DNA from: CAZJHX01 sp964545715
GTDB taxonomy: Bacteria > Myxococcota_A > UBA9042 > GCA-2863065
Assembly (NCBI GenBank): GCA_964545715.1
Contig: CAZJHX010000063.1
Span: 1 to 57,090, forward strand
DNA: 57,090 bases
Reading direction: 5' to 3'
Shown here: one piece after another, positions 40,807-48,566 of the stretch
Position numbering within the stretch: the first letter of the stretch is position 1
Layout of the letters: each line of letters begins with the position of its first letter
Made by a program: the position numbers and the translations under genes
The notes under the pieces: model-generated
Database searches by the model: none
What the model saw: only the letters and a program-made list of their open reading frames with translations
Told to the model about the DNA's origin: nothing

Positions 40807-42025
40807 GCCCAACCCCATCGTCGCCGACGGCATCTGGAAGCAGTACAAGCTGGGCAGCGGCAGCAAGATCGTCCAGCTGGCGCGCCGGTGGGCGCCGTGG
40901 GCGGTGGACGAGCGCGTCATCAGCGACTTCTGGGCGCTACAGGACGTCAGCTTCCGGTGCGAGGGCGGCGAGACGGTCGGCATCATCGGCAAGAACGGCG
41001 CGGGCAAGAGCACGCTGCTCAAAGTGCTGTGTGGCGTGACCCAGGCGACGCGCGGCACATTCAGCATGAAGGGTCGCGTGGCGCCGCTGATCGAGGTCGG
41101 CGCCGGCTTCCATCAAGAGCTGACGGGCCGCGAAAACATCTTCTTGAACGCGTCGATCATGGGCATGACGCGGGCCGAGACCAAGACCAAGTTCGACGAG
41201 ATCGTGGACTTCTCGGGGCTGGAGCAGTTCATCGACACGCCCGTGAAGCGCTACTCGTCGGGCATGCTGGCCCGCCTGGGCTTCACTATCGCGGTGCACA
41301 TCGATCCAGACGTGCTGCTGGTCGACGAGGTGCTGTCGGTCGGTGACCTGGCGTTCGTCCTGAAGAGCTATCGAAAGGTGGAGGAGATCCGCAAGCGCGG
41401 GATCCCGGTGCTGCTGGTCAGCCACAACCTGCAGCTCATCCGCAACTTCTGCACGCGCGCGCTGTGGCTGCATCAGGGCAAGCTGATGGCGGAGGGCACG
41501 CCAAACGACGTGTGCGCCAAGTACACCAAGCACGCGCTGGACGCGGCCGCCGACGCCATTGCCGCGGCCAACGCAGAGGGCGACAGCTATCGCGTGCACT
41601 CCGACGAGTCGCTGGCGCTGACCGACGTGAAGCTGCTGGACGGCGAGGGCAACGCCTGCACGCACTTCGAGACCGGCGGCCACCTCTCGCTGGAGATGAC
41701 CGTGGAGTCCGACCGCCCGACCGGCGAGCTGATCTTCTTCGTGACGGTGTGGCAGGGCGAGACCGGCCACATGCTGGTCTGCCAGAACAACCGCGACGAC
41801 GGCGTCAAACACCCCGGGCTGGAGAAGGCGGGGGCCACGAAGATGACGATGACGCTGCCGCGGCTGCCGTTTGTCTCGGGTGTGCATCAGCTGTCGATCA
41901 GCATCAGCGAAGACTCGACCAGCAACGTGGCCGACTGGCACGAGAAGATGTTCGCCTTCAAGGTGTCCGGCGGCCAGGTCGGGTACGGCGGCTTCAACGC
42001 CTTCCCGCGCTGGGACCACGGCTAG
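40796..42025 (+). CDS. Polysaccharide ABC exporter ATPase with Wzt-type carbohydrate-binding domain
   Basis: A 409-residue protein. The ATPase part (1-250) has Walker A GKNGAGKST, signature YSSGMLARLGF (the SSGM form usual in Wzt/TagH), Walker B DVLLVDEVLSVGD and switch His in LVSHNLQ. Residues about 265-409 form a beta-sandwich like the Wzt C-terminal domain (LTDVKLLDGEGN, GHLSLEMTVESD, DWHEKMFAFKVSGG), which in O-antigen exporters recognises the chain end. This suggests export of a terminally modified polysaccharide made on its carrier in the cytoplasm. The ATG at 40796 overlaps the permease gene, and the next gene starts 5 bases after its stop. Confidence 0.95.
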   Translation: MLSKPNPIVADGIWKQYKLGSGSKIVQLARRWAPWAVDERVISDFWALQDVSFRCEGGETVGIIGKNGAGKSTLLKVLCGVTQATRGTFSMKGRVAPLIEVGAGFHQELTGRENIFLNASIMGMTRAETKTKFDEIVDFSGLEQFIDTPVKRYSSGMLARLGFTIAVHIDPDVLLVDEVLSVGDLAFVLKSYRKVEEIRKRGIPVLLVSHNLQLIRNFCTRALWLHQGKLMAEGTPNDVCAKYTKHALDAAADAIAAANAEGDSYRVHSDESLALTDVKLLDGEGNACTHFETGGHLSLEMTVESDRPTGELIFFVTVWQGETGHMLVCQNNRDDGVKHPGLEKAGATKMTMTLPRLPFVSGVHQLSISISEDSTSNVADWHEKMFAFKVSGGQVGYGGFNAFPRWDHG

Positions 42026-42030
42026 CGCCG

Positions 42031-43113
42031 ATGCGGATCTTCTACGCCGCCGACAACACGCCCAACGCGCGCATCCCAACGTCCCGGCTCTGGTACGACA
42101 ACCTGTACCGGCCTCTGGTCGACCTGGGCCACGACGTGGTGATGTTCGACTACGACCTGTCCGAGCATCAAAAGAACCTGGACCCGGCGTCCAAGCGCCA
42201 GGCGGCGTTCATCCAGGCCAACCGCCCCAAGCTGGAGCAGGCGCTGGTGGACCAGGTCCGGCGCGCGCACAAAGAGGGCGGCATAGACCTCTTCTTCAGC
42301 TACTTCTACAGCGCCATGTGCACGGCTGAGATCATCGAGGAGATCAAGGCGCTGGGGATCCCGACCATGAACTGGTACTGCAACGCGTCGTATCAGTTTC
42401 ACCTGGTCAGCGACCTGGCGCCGGCCTACGACTGGTCGCTGGTGCCCGAGCTGTTTCGCCTGCAGGACTATCGGGACGCGGGAGCCAACCCCGTGTACAT
42501 GCAGGAGGCTGCCAACCCCAACGTCTATAAGCCGGTGGACACGCCGCAGCTCTACGACTGTACGTTTTGCGGCATGCGGTACGGCGACCGACCCGACTTC
42601 GTCCAACGCCTGGTGGACAGCGGCGTACCCACGCATGTGTGGGGCCCCGGCTGGCTTGAGCACGCCGACAAAGAGAAGGGCCTTTGGCGCCGACTGACCG
42701 GGCGGGCCCCGGGTCCCGACGCCGCGCGCCCGGTCTGCGGACCTGCGCTGTCGGACGAGGATCTGGTGGCGCTGTACAGCAAGAGCCGCATCAGCCTGGG
42801 CTTTTCATCGTGCGGCGACACGCACGAGACCGAGCGGATTTTGCAGGTCCGGCTGCGCGACTTCGAGGCCCCCATGAGCGGCGCGTTCTACATGGTCGAG
42901 GCCATGGACGAGCTGACGCGCTTCTTTGAGCCCGGCAAGGAGATCGTCTTCTACGAAGACGCGGATGACCTCGCGGAGAAGGCGCGCTGGTACCTGGACC
43001 ATCCGGCCGAGCGTGAGGCGATCCGCAAAGCGGGTCACGCGCGCGCCCAGGCCGAGCACACCTGGCATCAGCGTTTTCGCAAGGTGTTCGCGGACGTGGG
43101 GCTTACACCGTAA
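42031..43113 (+). CDS. CgeB-like glycosyltransferase (GT1-like)
   Basis: A 360-residue protein with a GT-B type layout: N-terminal domain (MRIFYAADNTPN, HDVVMFDYDLSEHQ, GIDLFFSYFYSA), then a C-terminal domain resembling the CgeB/glycosyl transferase family 1-type 2 group: VALYSKSRISLGFSS, LRDFEAPMSGAFYMVE, FFEPGKEIVFYEDADDL, and HARAQAEHTWHQR. No export signal. It would act on a nucleotide-sugar donor in the cytoplasm, building the glycan exported by the ABC system just upstream. The last 11 bases overlap the end of the convergent DUF302 gene. Confidence 0.88.
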   Translation: MRIFYAADNTPNARIPTSRLWYDNLYRPLVDLGHDVVMFDYDLSEHQKNLDPASKRQAAFIQANRPKLEQALVDQVRRAHKEGGIDLFFSYFYSAMCTAEIIEEIKALGIPTMNWYCNASYQFHLVSDLAPAYDWSLVPELFRLQDYRDAGANPVYMQEAANPNVYKPVDTPQLYDCTFCGMRYGDRPDFVQRLVDSGVPTHVWGPGWLEHADKEKGLWRRLTGRAPGPDAARPVCGPALSDEDLVALYSKSRISLGFSSCGDTHETERILQVRLRDFEAPMSGAFYMVEAMDELTRFFEPGKEIVFYEDADDLAEKARWYLDHPAEREAIRKAGHARAQAEHTWHQRFRKVFADVGLTP

Positions 43114-43744
43114 CCGCCGCCAGCGCGCGCCGCAGCGCACCGCGAACCTCACCGGCCAGCTCGTCGAGGTCGTCGCGATCTACTACGGACAGCATCTTGC
43201 CGGGATCGATGGCCGACACCGCCACGCTTTGATCGGGCTGCACGGCGACCACCACGTTGCAGGGCAACAGCAGGCCGGCGCCGGGCTCCGCGGTCAGCGC
43301 CCTCAGGGCCAGCGGGGGGTTGCACGCGCCCAGGATGCGATACTCGGGGTGATCCACATCCAACTTTTGCCGCATCGTCGCCCGCACATCGATGCGGGTC
43401 AGCACGCCGAAGCCCTCGCCCTTCAGCGCCTCCGTCACGGCGGCCTCCACGTCGTCGACCGAGGCACCTCGAATCAATCGCGTGAGCCCGTATGTGGGGT
43501 CACCGAAACCAGGAGCAGCGTAGGTCGCCTCCAGGTAGTCCACGATGTCCTCGGAGCGACGCACGACCCGGTCGCCATCGATCAGAACGGGGACTACGGG
43601 GCTGTCGCCCAGCTCCAGAAGCCGGCGCCGCTCACTGCCCAGCTTTGGGACATTGCGCACGACGTAGTCCATGCCGAGATCCGACAGCTTGCGGCGGACT
43701 CGAAGGCAGGATGGGCAGCCGTCACGTTGAAACAACTCGATCAT
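43103..43744 (-). CDS. Glutaredoxin/GST-N-like domain fused to DUF302
   Basis: A 213-residue protein. Residues 1-80 are a thioredoxin-fold domain (MIELFQRDGCPSCLRVRRKL) with the redox pair CPSC (residues 10-13), a cis-Pro region (SPVVPVLID) and a C-terminal helix as in glutaredoxin or GST N-domains. Residues about 95-213 match DUF302: RIDVRATMRQKLDVDH, LGACNPPLALRAL, GLLLPCNVVV. DUF302 proteins are implicated in redox or ligand binding but the function is not settled. The ATG at 43744 has AGGAGG 8 bases upstream, which rules out the GTG further up. A combined thiol-redox role is inferred. Confidence 0.85.
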   Translation of the reverse strand: MIELFQRDGCPSCLRVRRKLSDLGMDYVVRNVPKLGSERRRLLELGDSPVVPVLIDGDRVVRRSEDIVDYLEATYAAPGFGDPTYGLTRLIRGASVDDVEAAVTEALKGEGFGVLTRIDVRATMRQKLDVDHPEYRILGACNPPLALRALTAEPGAGLLLPCNVVVAVQPDQSVAVSAIDPGKMLSVVDRDDLDELAGEVRGALRRALAAVTV

Positions 43745-43752
43745 CTTCTGTA

Positions 43753-43758
43753 CCTCCT
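43753..43758 (-). promoter_or_regulatory. Ribosome binding site for the glutaredoxin-like/DUF302 gene
   Basis: AGGAGG on the minus strand 8 bases before the ATG at 43744; it fixes the start and excludes an upstream in-frame GTG at 43783. Confidence 0.65.
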
Positions 43759-43774
43759 GCTCGCCTGGGCGAGC
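43759..43774. promoter_or_regulatory. 7-2-7 inverted repeat in the leader of the DUF302 gene
   Basis: GCTCGCC, TG, GGCGAGC. It adjoins the ribosome site of the minus-strand gene, so as RNA it could hinder or regulate translation; as DNA it could be an operator shared with the ECF sigma gene that begins 61 bases away. No direct evidence for either. Confidence 0.35.
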
Positions 43775-43835
43775 TCTATTCACTGAGAGCCGGCAGCGGC
43801 GCAGAAGGGTTCAAGAAAAGCTAAGATGTCGGGCG

Positions 43836-44378
43836 ATGAGCGAGACCGGCTTCGTTTGTGACCCAGTGAGGCTGACCGAGCGCGCCCGCGTGGGCGACCC
43901 CGGACTGCTGGACGACCTGTTTGCGTGTTATCGCGACGACCTGTTGGCGTTTCTGCGCAAGCGCTGCGGTAACAACCCCGACGCAGAGGACGCGATGCAA
44001 GACGCGTTTGCCGCGGCGACAGAGCATCTGCAGGGCTTTCGTGGGGACGCCGCGGTGCGCGGTTGGCTGTATCGGCTGGCGTCCAACGCCTGCACGCGAA
44101 TGCGCCGGGGGCAGAAGGGCGACGCCTCGATCCATGTCGAGCTGGCCGACCTCTCGGCCGGTGATCAAGCCCGCGTGGAGGCGGCGCTGGAGGCGCGTCT
44201 GCTGCCCATCCGGGCGGCGCTGGGGGCGCTCAGCGACACCGATCGCGCCGTGCTCCTGCTCCGCGACGGACAGGGCATGTCGGCACGCGAAGCCGCCGCT
44301 GAGCTGGAGCTCTCGGAGGCCGCTGTGAAGTCGCGCCTGCACCGGGCGCGCTCCCAGGTGAGAGAGGCGCTAACTTGA
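43836..44378 (+). CDS. ECF-type RNA polymerase sigma factor
   Basis: A 180-residue sigma-70 family protein with region 2 (DDLLAFLRKRCGNNPDAEDAM, FRGDAAVRGWLYRLASNACT) and region 4 (LSDTDRAVLLLRDGQGMSARE and AAVKSRLHRARSQV) but no regions 1 and 3, as in ECF factors. It would direct RNA polymerase to a small set of promoters after a signal. No anti-sigma gene with a membrane zinc-binding domain is adjacent; the next gene is an FHA-sigma54-type regulator. It may therefore be controlled by transcription or by a partner elsewhere. Confidence 0.92.
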   Translation: MSETGFVCDPVRLTERARVGDPGLLDDLFACYRDDLLAFLRKRCGNNPDAEDAMQDAFAAATEHLQGFRGDAAVRGWLYRLASNACTRMRRGQKGDASIHVELADLSAGDQARVEAALEARLLPIRAALGALSDTDRAVLLLRDGQGMSAREAAAELELSEAAVKSRLHRARSQVREALT

Positions 44379-44464
44379 CCCCCCGCGAGGCGGGCCATTA
44401 AGCTGGCCGCACGGACACGACACTCCCCGAAGTCACTCATGACACCACGGAGCGCGGCGAGAGT

Positions 44465-45811
44465 GTGCCGGTTCTTCTGCACGTCCTCGATCGCGCGTCC
44501 ATCCAACATTATCCGACGCTGAGCGTGCGCCTGACGGCCCCGCTATCCGTAGATTTCGGGCGCGGTGAGCGCGACGCGGTGGTGCGAGAAGGCGGGCGGC
44601 TGCGCGTGGACCTCGCAGACGGACTGGCCTCCAAGACGCATGCGACGCTCGCCGTGACGGTGGCAGACCCGCTGCGGGCCACCATCACGGACTCGGGCAG
44701 CCGCAACGGCGTCTACGTCAACGGCGCGCGCACGGAGCGGGCGGAGGTCGGCGACGGCGACCGAATCAGCGTGGGTGGGCACACGTTTATCCTGCGTACG
44801 TTCCCAGCGGGCGCCACCGCGACCAGCGCCGCATCCGAGCGACGCTTTCTGGGCCAGAGTCCCGGCGTTGTGGCGCTGTACGCGATGCTGGAGCGGATCG
44901 CGCCGCGGGACATCCCCGTGCTGCTCGGCGGCCCCACGGGGACCGGCAAGGAGGTCCTGGCGCAAGAGCTTCATCGGTTGAGCCGGCGCCCCGGGGCTTT
45001 TGTGCCGATCAACTGCGCCGCCATCCCCGAGACGCTCATCGAGTCCGAGCTGTTCGGGCACGTGCGCGGGGCCTTCTCCGGCGCCACCCAGGCCAAGCAG
45101 GGTCGGCTGGTGATGGCTGACAAGGGGACTGTCCTGCTGGATGAGATCGGCGACATGCCGCCGGCGGTCCAAGTGCGGCTGCTGCGGGTGCTGCAGGAGA
45201 AAGAGGTGATGGCCGTCGGCGCGACACAGGCCCGGCCGGTGTCCTTGCGCGTGATCGCGGCGTCTCACAAAGACCTGAAGCGGCAGGTGGGCGAGGGCAC
45301 GTTCCGCGCGGACCTGTACGCGCGACTGCACGGCATCAAGCTGCAAATCCCGCCACTGGCGGACCGACCGGAGGACGTGGGACTGTACTTCGCGGACGGC
45401 CTGCGACGCGGCGGCGGCAGCGAGCTGAGACTGAGCCGCGAGGCGGTCAACCTGCTGCTGGCCTTTAGCTGGCCGCAGAACGTGCGTCAGGTCATGCAGC
45501 TGGCCAATACGATGATCGCGCTGGCGGACGACGGCGTGATCCGGCCCAGCCATCTGCGTACGGTGCTGGACCACGCACCGGGCGGACAGGAGTCGCTGCC
45601 GGCCGCCCCGGAGAGCGGGGAGGCCCTGGTCGCGGCGCTGCTGGCGGCGGCGCGCCGGCGCAAGACGCACCCCGCTGAGTTTCAAGCCGCGCTGGAGGCG
45701 GTATTGCACGCACACGACGGCAACCTGAGCCAGGCCGCGCGTGCTACCGGCTTCTCGCGCTCCCAGATGCACCGCTGGGTCAAACAATACGATCTGGGCA
45801 CCTCCCGATGA
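44465..45811 (+). CDS. FHA-domain, sigma54-type AAA+ transcription activator
   Basis: A 448-residue regulator: an N-terminal FHA domain (about 25-112; SKTHATL, DSGSRNGVYVNG), a AAA+ domain (about 128-345) with Walker A GGPTGTGKE, Walker B GTVLLDEIGD and Arg finger FRADLYARL, and a Fis-type helix-turn-helix (about 405-445; LSQAARATGFSRSQMHRWV). The sigma54-contact loop, normally GAFTGA, reads GAFSGA; Ser is conservative but the Thr is important in studied activators, so sigma54 dependence is not certain. The FHA domain implies control by a Ser/Thr kinase, and such a kinase gene overlaps the end of this one (ATGA). It starts at GTG 44465. Confidence 0.92.
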   Translation: MPVLLHVLDRASIQHYPTLSVRLTAPLSVDFGRGERDAVVREGGRLRVDLADGLASKTHATLAVTVADPLRATITDSGSRNGVYVNGARTERAEVGDGDRISVGGHTFILRTFPAGATATSAASERRFLGQSPGVVALYAMLERIAPRDIPVLLGGPTGTGKEVLAQELHRLSRRPGAFVPINCAAIPETLIESELFGHVRGAFSGATQAKQGRLVMADKGTVLLDEIGDMPPAVQVRLLRVLQEKEVMAVGATQARPVSLRVIAASHKDLKRQVGEGTFRADLYARLHGIKLQIPPLADRPEDVGLYFADGLRRGGGSELRLSREAVNLLLAFSWPQNVRQVMQLANTMIALADDGVIRPSHLRTVLDHAPGGQESLPAAPESGEALVAALLAAARRRKTHPAEFQAALEAVLHAHDGNLSQAARATGFSRSQMHRWVKQYDLGTSR

Positions 45812-47349
45812 CCCGAAAGCCGCCGCCCGGCGACCAAACGCAGGCCGAGTCGTGGGAGGACGCCGCCGAGGCGCAGGTCGCCAACCCGACGATGATCCTG
45901 GACGACACGCTGGAGGACTGCCTCTTTGCCGAGGGCGACGCCGTGGACCACTTTCAGGTGATCCGGCTGCTCGGGCGCGGCGGCATGGGCGAGGTCTACC
46001 TGGCGCGCGACACCACCCTGCGGCGAAAGGTCGCCCTGAAAGTCATCCGCCCCGAGCTGCTCGGGGACGAAGAGCGGGTCGAGCGCTTCTTGTTCGAGGC
46101 CCGCGCCACCGCGCGCTTGAACCATCCGCACATCGTGACCATCCACGCGGTCGGCGAGCATCACGGCATCCCCTATCTGGCCCTGGAGTACGTCGAGGGC
46201 CCCAACCTGCGCAGCCGGATGACCGAGCGGTGGCCCGATACGCGCGAGACGATAGAGCTGGGCAAGGCGGTGGCCGAGGCGCTGCAAGGCGCGCACAAGA
46301 GCGCCGTGCTGCACCGCGATCTAAAGCCGGAGAACATCATCCTGAGCACGGATGGCCGCGTGCGGGTGGTCGACTTCGGGCTGGCCAAGCGCTTCGATGA
46401 CGACGCCGACGCCTCCAACCCGGCGCTGTCGGTCGAAGAGCTCACGGACTGGGGCGAGTTCGAGAGCCTGCCCCGGGTAAAAGGCACGCCGCGCTTCATG
46501 GCCCCCGAGCAGTGGCAGCGGCACGAGTGCACGCCGGCCACCGACGTCTGGGCGCTGGGCGTGCTCATGTTCGAACTGTGCCAGCGAGAGCTGCCGTTTG
46601 ACGACAGCACCGTGGTCAACCAGGCGGTCGCCGTGTGCAATGCCGAACCGGCGCCACGCGCGGCGAAGGCGCCCGATGGCCTGGCGGACCTGGTCGCGGC
46701 GTGCTTGCAGAAGACCCCGGCGGACAGACCGTCGGCCGCGGAGGTCGTCGCGTCGCTCGAGACGCTGCTGGCGGAGCAGCCGGCGACGCCACCCGAACCG
46801 CCGCCCGAGACACAGCAGCCGGTCTGGCCGTTTCTCCTGGTCGTGGCCCTGGTCTTTGTCGGTTTCGCGGCCGCCACGGGGATGTTCGACTCCTCACCCG
46901 CACCCACCGCCCAAGCGCCACCGGAGCCGGTCGCGCAGCCGGTCCCGGTCGCCGAGCCCACACCGGAGCCGGAGCCTGAGCCTGAGCCTGAGCCCGCGGT
47001 GGAGGTTGCCGCCGAGCCGACGCCGCGTCGACAAGGCGACCCAACCCTGAGCCCCCGACGCACTCGACGCCCGGCGGACGAAGACATCACCGGCGCCTCC
47101 ATCGCGCTGCGCGTGACCACGAAACCGGCGGACGCCGAGATCACGCTGGCCGGCCGGCCGCTGGGCAAGACCCCACTGCACTATCGTCTGGACGCCGTCG
47201 CCACGCCTATGGCGCTGACGATCTCAAAAGACGGCTACAAGACCGTGACCAAAGAGCTGGTCGCGGACCGCGACCAGCAGCTGCACTTCAAGCTGCGGCG
47301 CGGCAAACGAACGTCCAAGCCGACCCGGCTTCCGACGTACGTGGACTAG
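45808..47349 (+). CDS. Ser/Thr protein kinase with membrane helix and PEGA-like domain
   Basis: A 513-residue Hanks-type kinase: Gly loop LLGRGGMGEV, ATP-binding Lys78 (KVALKVI), HRDLKPEN (169-176), DFG at 189-191 and GTPRFMAPEQ. One membrane helix (about 339-357; FLLVVALVFVGFAAATG), a Pro/Glu-rich stalk (370-410) and an exported PEGA-like domain (about 440-495; ALRVTTKPADAEITLAG, PLHYRLD, ISKDGYKTVTKEL) follow. PEGA domains are thought to bind surface or envelope partners. The ATG overlaps the stop of the FHA activator, so kinase and its probable substrate are co-translated; phosphorylation of that activator is inferred. The exported domain would act as sensor. Confidence 0.94.
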   Translation: MTRKPPPGDQTQAESWEDAAEAQVANPTMILDDTLEDCLFAEGDAVDHFQVIRLLGRGGMGEVYLARDTTLRRKVALKVIRPELLGDEERVERFLFEARATARLNHPHIVTIHAVGEHHGIPYLALEYVEGPNLRSRMTERWPDTRETIELGKAVAEALQGAHKSAVLHRDLKPENIILSTDGRVRVVDFGLAKRFDDDADASNPALSVEELTDWGEFESLPRVKGTPRFMAPEQWQRHECTPATDVWALGVLMFELCQRELPFDDSTVVNQAVAVCNAEPAPRAAKAPDGLADLVAACLQKTPADRPSAAEVVASLETLLAEQPATPPEPPPETQQPVWPFLLVVALVFVGFAAATGMFDSSPAPTAQAPPEPVAQPVPVAEPTPEPEPEPEPEPAVEVAAEPTPRRQGDPTLSPRRTRRPADEDITGASIALRVTTKPADAEITLAGRPLGKTPLHYRLDAVATPMALTISKDGYKTVTKELVADRDQQLHFKLRRGKRTSKPTRLPTYVD

Positions 47350-47414
47350 AGCAGAGGCCCACTGGCACCGCAGAGTGCTGTGGGCGACCCACATGGCGTA
47401 TGCAGGTCGCCGGT

Positions 47415-47574
47415 GGCAGCTTCAACTGCCAAAGCCGGTATAGATACGGTATCCGGGTCGGATTTGGCAGCTTCAACTGCCAAAGCCGGCATAGATACGG
47501 TATCCGGGTCGGATTTGGCAGCTATGACTGCCAAAGCCGGCATAGATACGGTATCCGGGTCGGATTTGGCAGCT
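47415..47574. repeat. Three 51-base tandem repeats plus a 7-base remnant
   Basis: Units at 47415-47465, 47466-47516 and 47517-47567, then GGCAGCT. They differ by only a few bases. Each unit has an inverted repeat TTTGGCAG/CTGCCAAA (loop 6; copy 3 has TATGA in the loop) at the junctions and ATCCG/CGGAT (loop 3) inside. They fill the 260-base gap between the kinase gene and the convergent PEGA-like gene, where no gene is called. The 51-base length keeps several frames open on both strands (for example repeating KAGIDTVSG); this is probably not coding. Role: repeated hairpins that may stop transcription from both sides, or a mobile-like intergenic repeat. Confidence 0.8.
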
Positions 47575-47609
47575 CGAGGTGGCTCTGGGCGGGACCAGAC
47601 CGTTTGGCG

Positions 47610-48566
47610 CTAGAAGCCGGTCTGTACACTCAAGCCCAGGCCGAGTGGGGTGATTTGCACGCGTGAGGTGTTGTCTGTGCCACGGTCCAGCAAGAAGAGC
47701 ACCACCGTCGTGCCACCGGCCACAAAAGCGGTGGCGGCCATCGCCATGCCGAGCTGCCCGGCCGAGTCGAAGTCGGCGCGGGCGGTCTCGTAGTCGCGCA
47801 GATAGCTTGGGTAGTCGGCCGGCGACGGGTTGGACGCGTGCAGCGCCTCCTGGTCGGCCAAGACCCCGTCTTGCACCACGTATGCGGTCACCACACCCAC
47901 CACCGCCGCGCTCGCTACACCCAGCGTCACCCACTTCCAGAACCCGATGGGATTCGAGGGCGGCGGCTCGGGCGGCACCACGACCGCTACCTCGGGCTCC
48001 AGGGTCACGGTCAGCCGATGGACACCACCAACCGAGTGGCTCCACGTCCGCTCGTGCGGCACGTGCCCCGGCGCCTCGACTCTCAGGGTGCTCTCGCCCG
48101 GCACGACCCAGCGGCGTCGCGGTGCGGACCAGGGGTTGCTGTCCAGGATGACCGTGGCCGTGTCCGGGACCACCGTCAGCTCCGCCAGCGCGTGCGTGCG
48201 ACGCAGCACCTCGGACGCGCGCGCCTCGATGTCGGCCAGCACCGACGCGTATCGGCCGCTCTCCTCCGCTGTCATGTGGTAGGTGTTCGCGCGCTGGGCC
48301 GACGTCCAGGCGGGCAGCCACCGCTCGAGGTCCAGCTGCACCAGGCCGACGTTGATCGCGTAGCGCGGATGCGCGTGCAGGCTCTCGGCCGCCTGCCACA
48401 GCTCCAGGGCCTTCAGCTGAAGAGCCTTGGCCCCCGACGTGCGGCGCGCCGCCTTCTCCCGCACCGCTTTGGCCTGCTCGTGCAGCGCCGCCGCCCGCGC
48501 CACATCGTCGGGCGGGACGGCGCCGACCTCGGGCGCCAACAGCAGCAGGCAGCACAAGATGACCAT
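47610..48566 (-). CDS. Exported PEGA-like domain protein with membrane helices
   Basis: A 318-residue protein with a signal sequence (MVILCCLLLLAPEVGA). Residues about 20-130 are helical, TPR-like (ARAAALHEQAKAVREK, RYAINVGLVQLDLERW). Residues about 135-205 form a PEGA-like domain (LTVVPDTATVILDSNPW, PGESTLRVEAPGH, VHRLTVTLEPE). Two hydrophobic segments lie near 222-240 and 275-300. The ATG at 48566 overlaps the stop of the upstream gene (TGATG), so it is translationally coupled to the MopE-like lipoprotein gene. It is convergent with the PEGA-containing kinase across the 51-base repeats; proteins of this type often sit next to such kinases in myxobacteria. Confidence 0.82.
   Translation of the reverse strand: MVILCCLLLLAPEVGAVPPDDVARAAALHEQAKAVREKAARRTSGAKALQLKALELWQAAESLHAHPRYAINVGLVQLDLERWLPAWTSAQRANTYHMTAEESGRYASVLADIEARASEVLRRTHALAELTVVPDTATVILDSNPWSAPRRRWVVPGESTLRVEAPGHVPHERTWSHSVGGVHRLTVTLEPEVAVVVPPEPPPSNPIGFWKWVTLGVASAAVVGVVTAYVVQDGVLADQEALHASNPSPADYPSYLRDYETARADFDSAGQLGMAMAATAFVAGGTTVVLFLLDRGTDNTSRVQITPLGLGLSVQTGF

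Noticed and set aside
47415..47574. CRISPR-like array
   Set aside because: The units are contiguous 51-base repeats without unique spacers and there are no cas genes nearby.
47380..47666. Short repeat-containing open frames through the 51-base repeats
   Set aside because: Several frames on both strands stay open because 51 is a multiple of three; no ribosome site, signal or conserved motif is seen.
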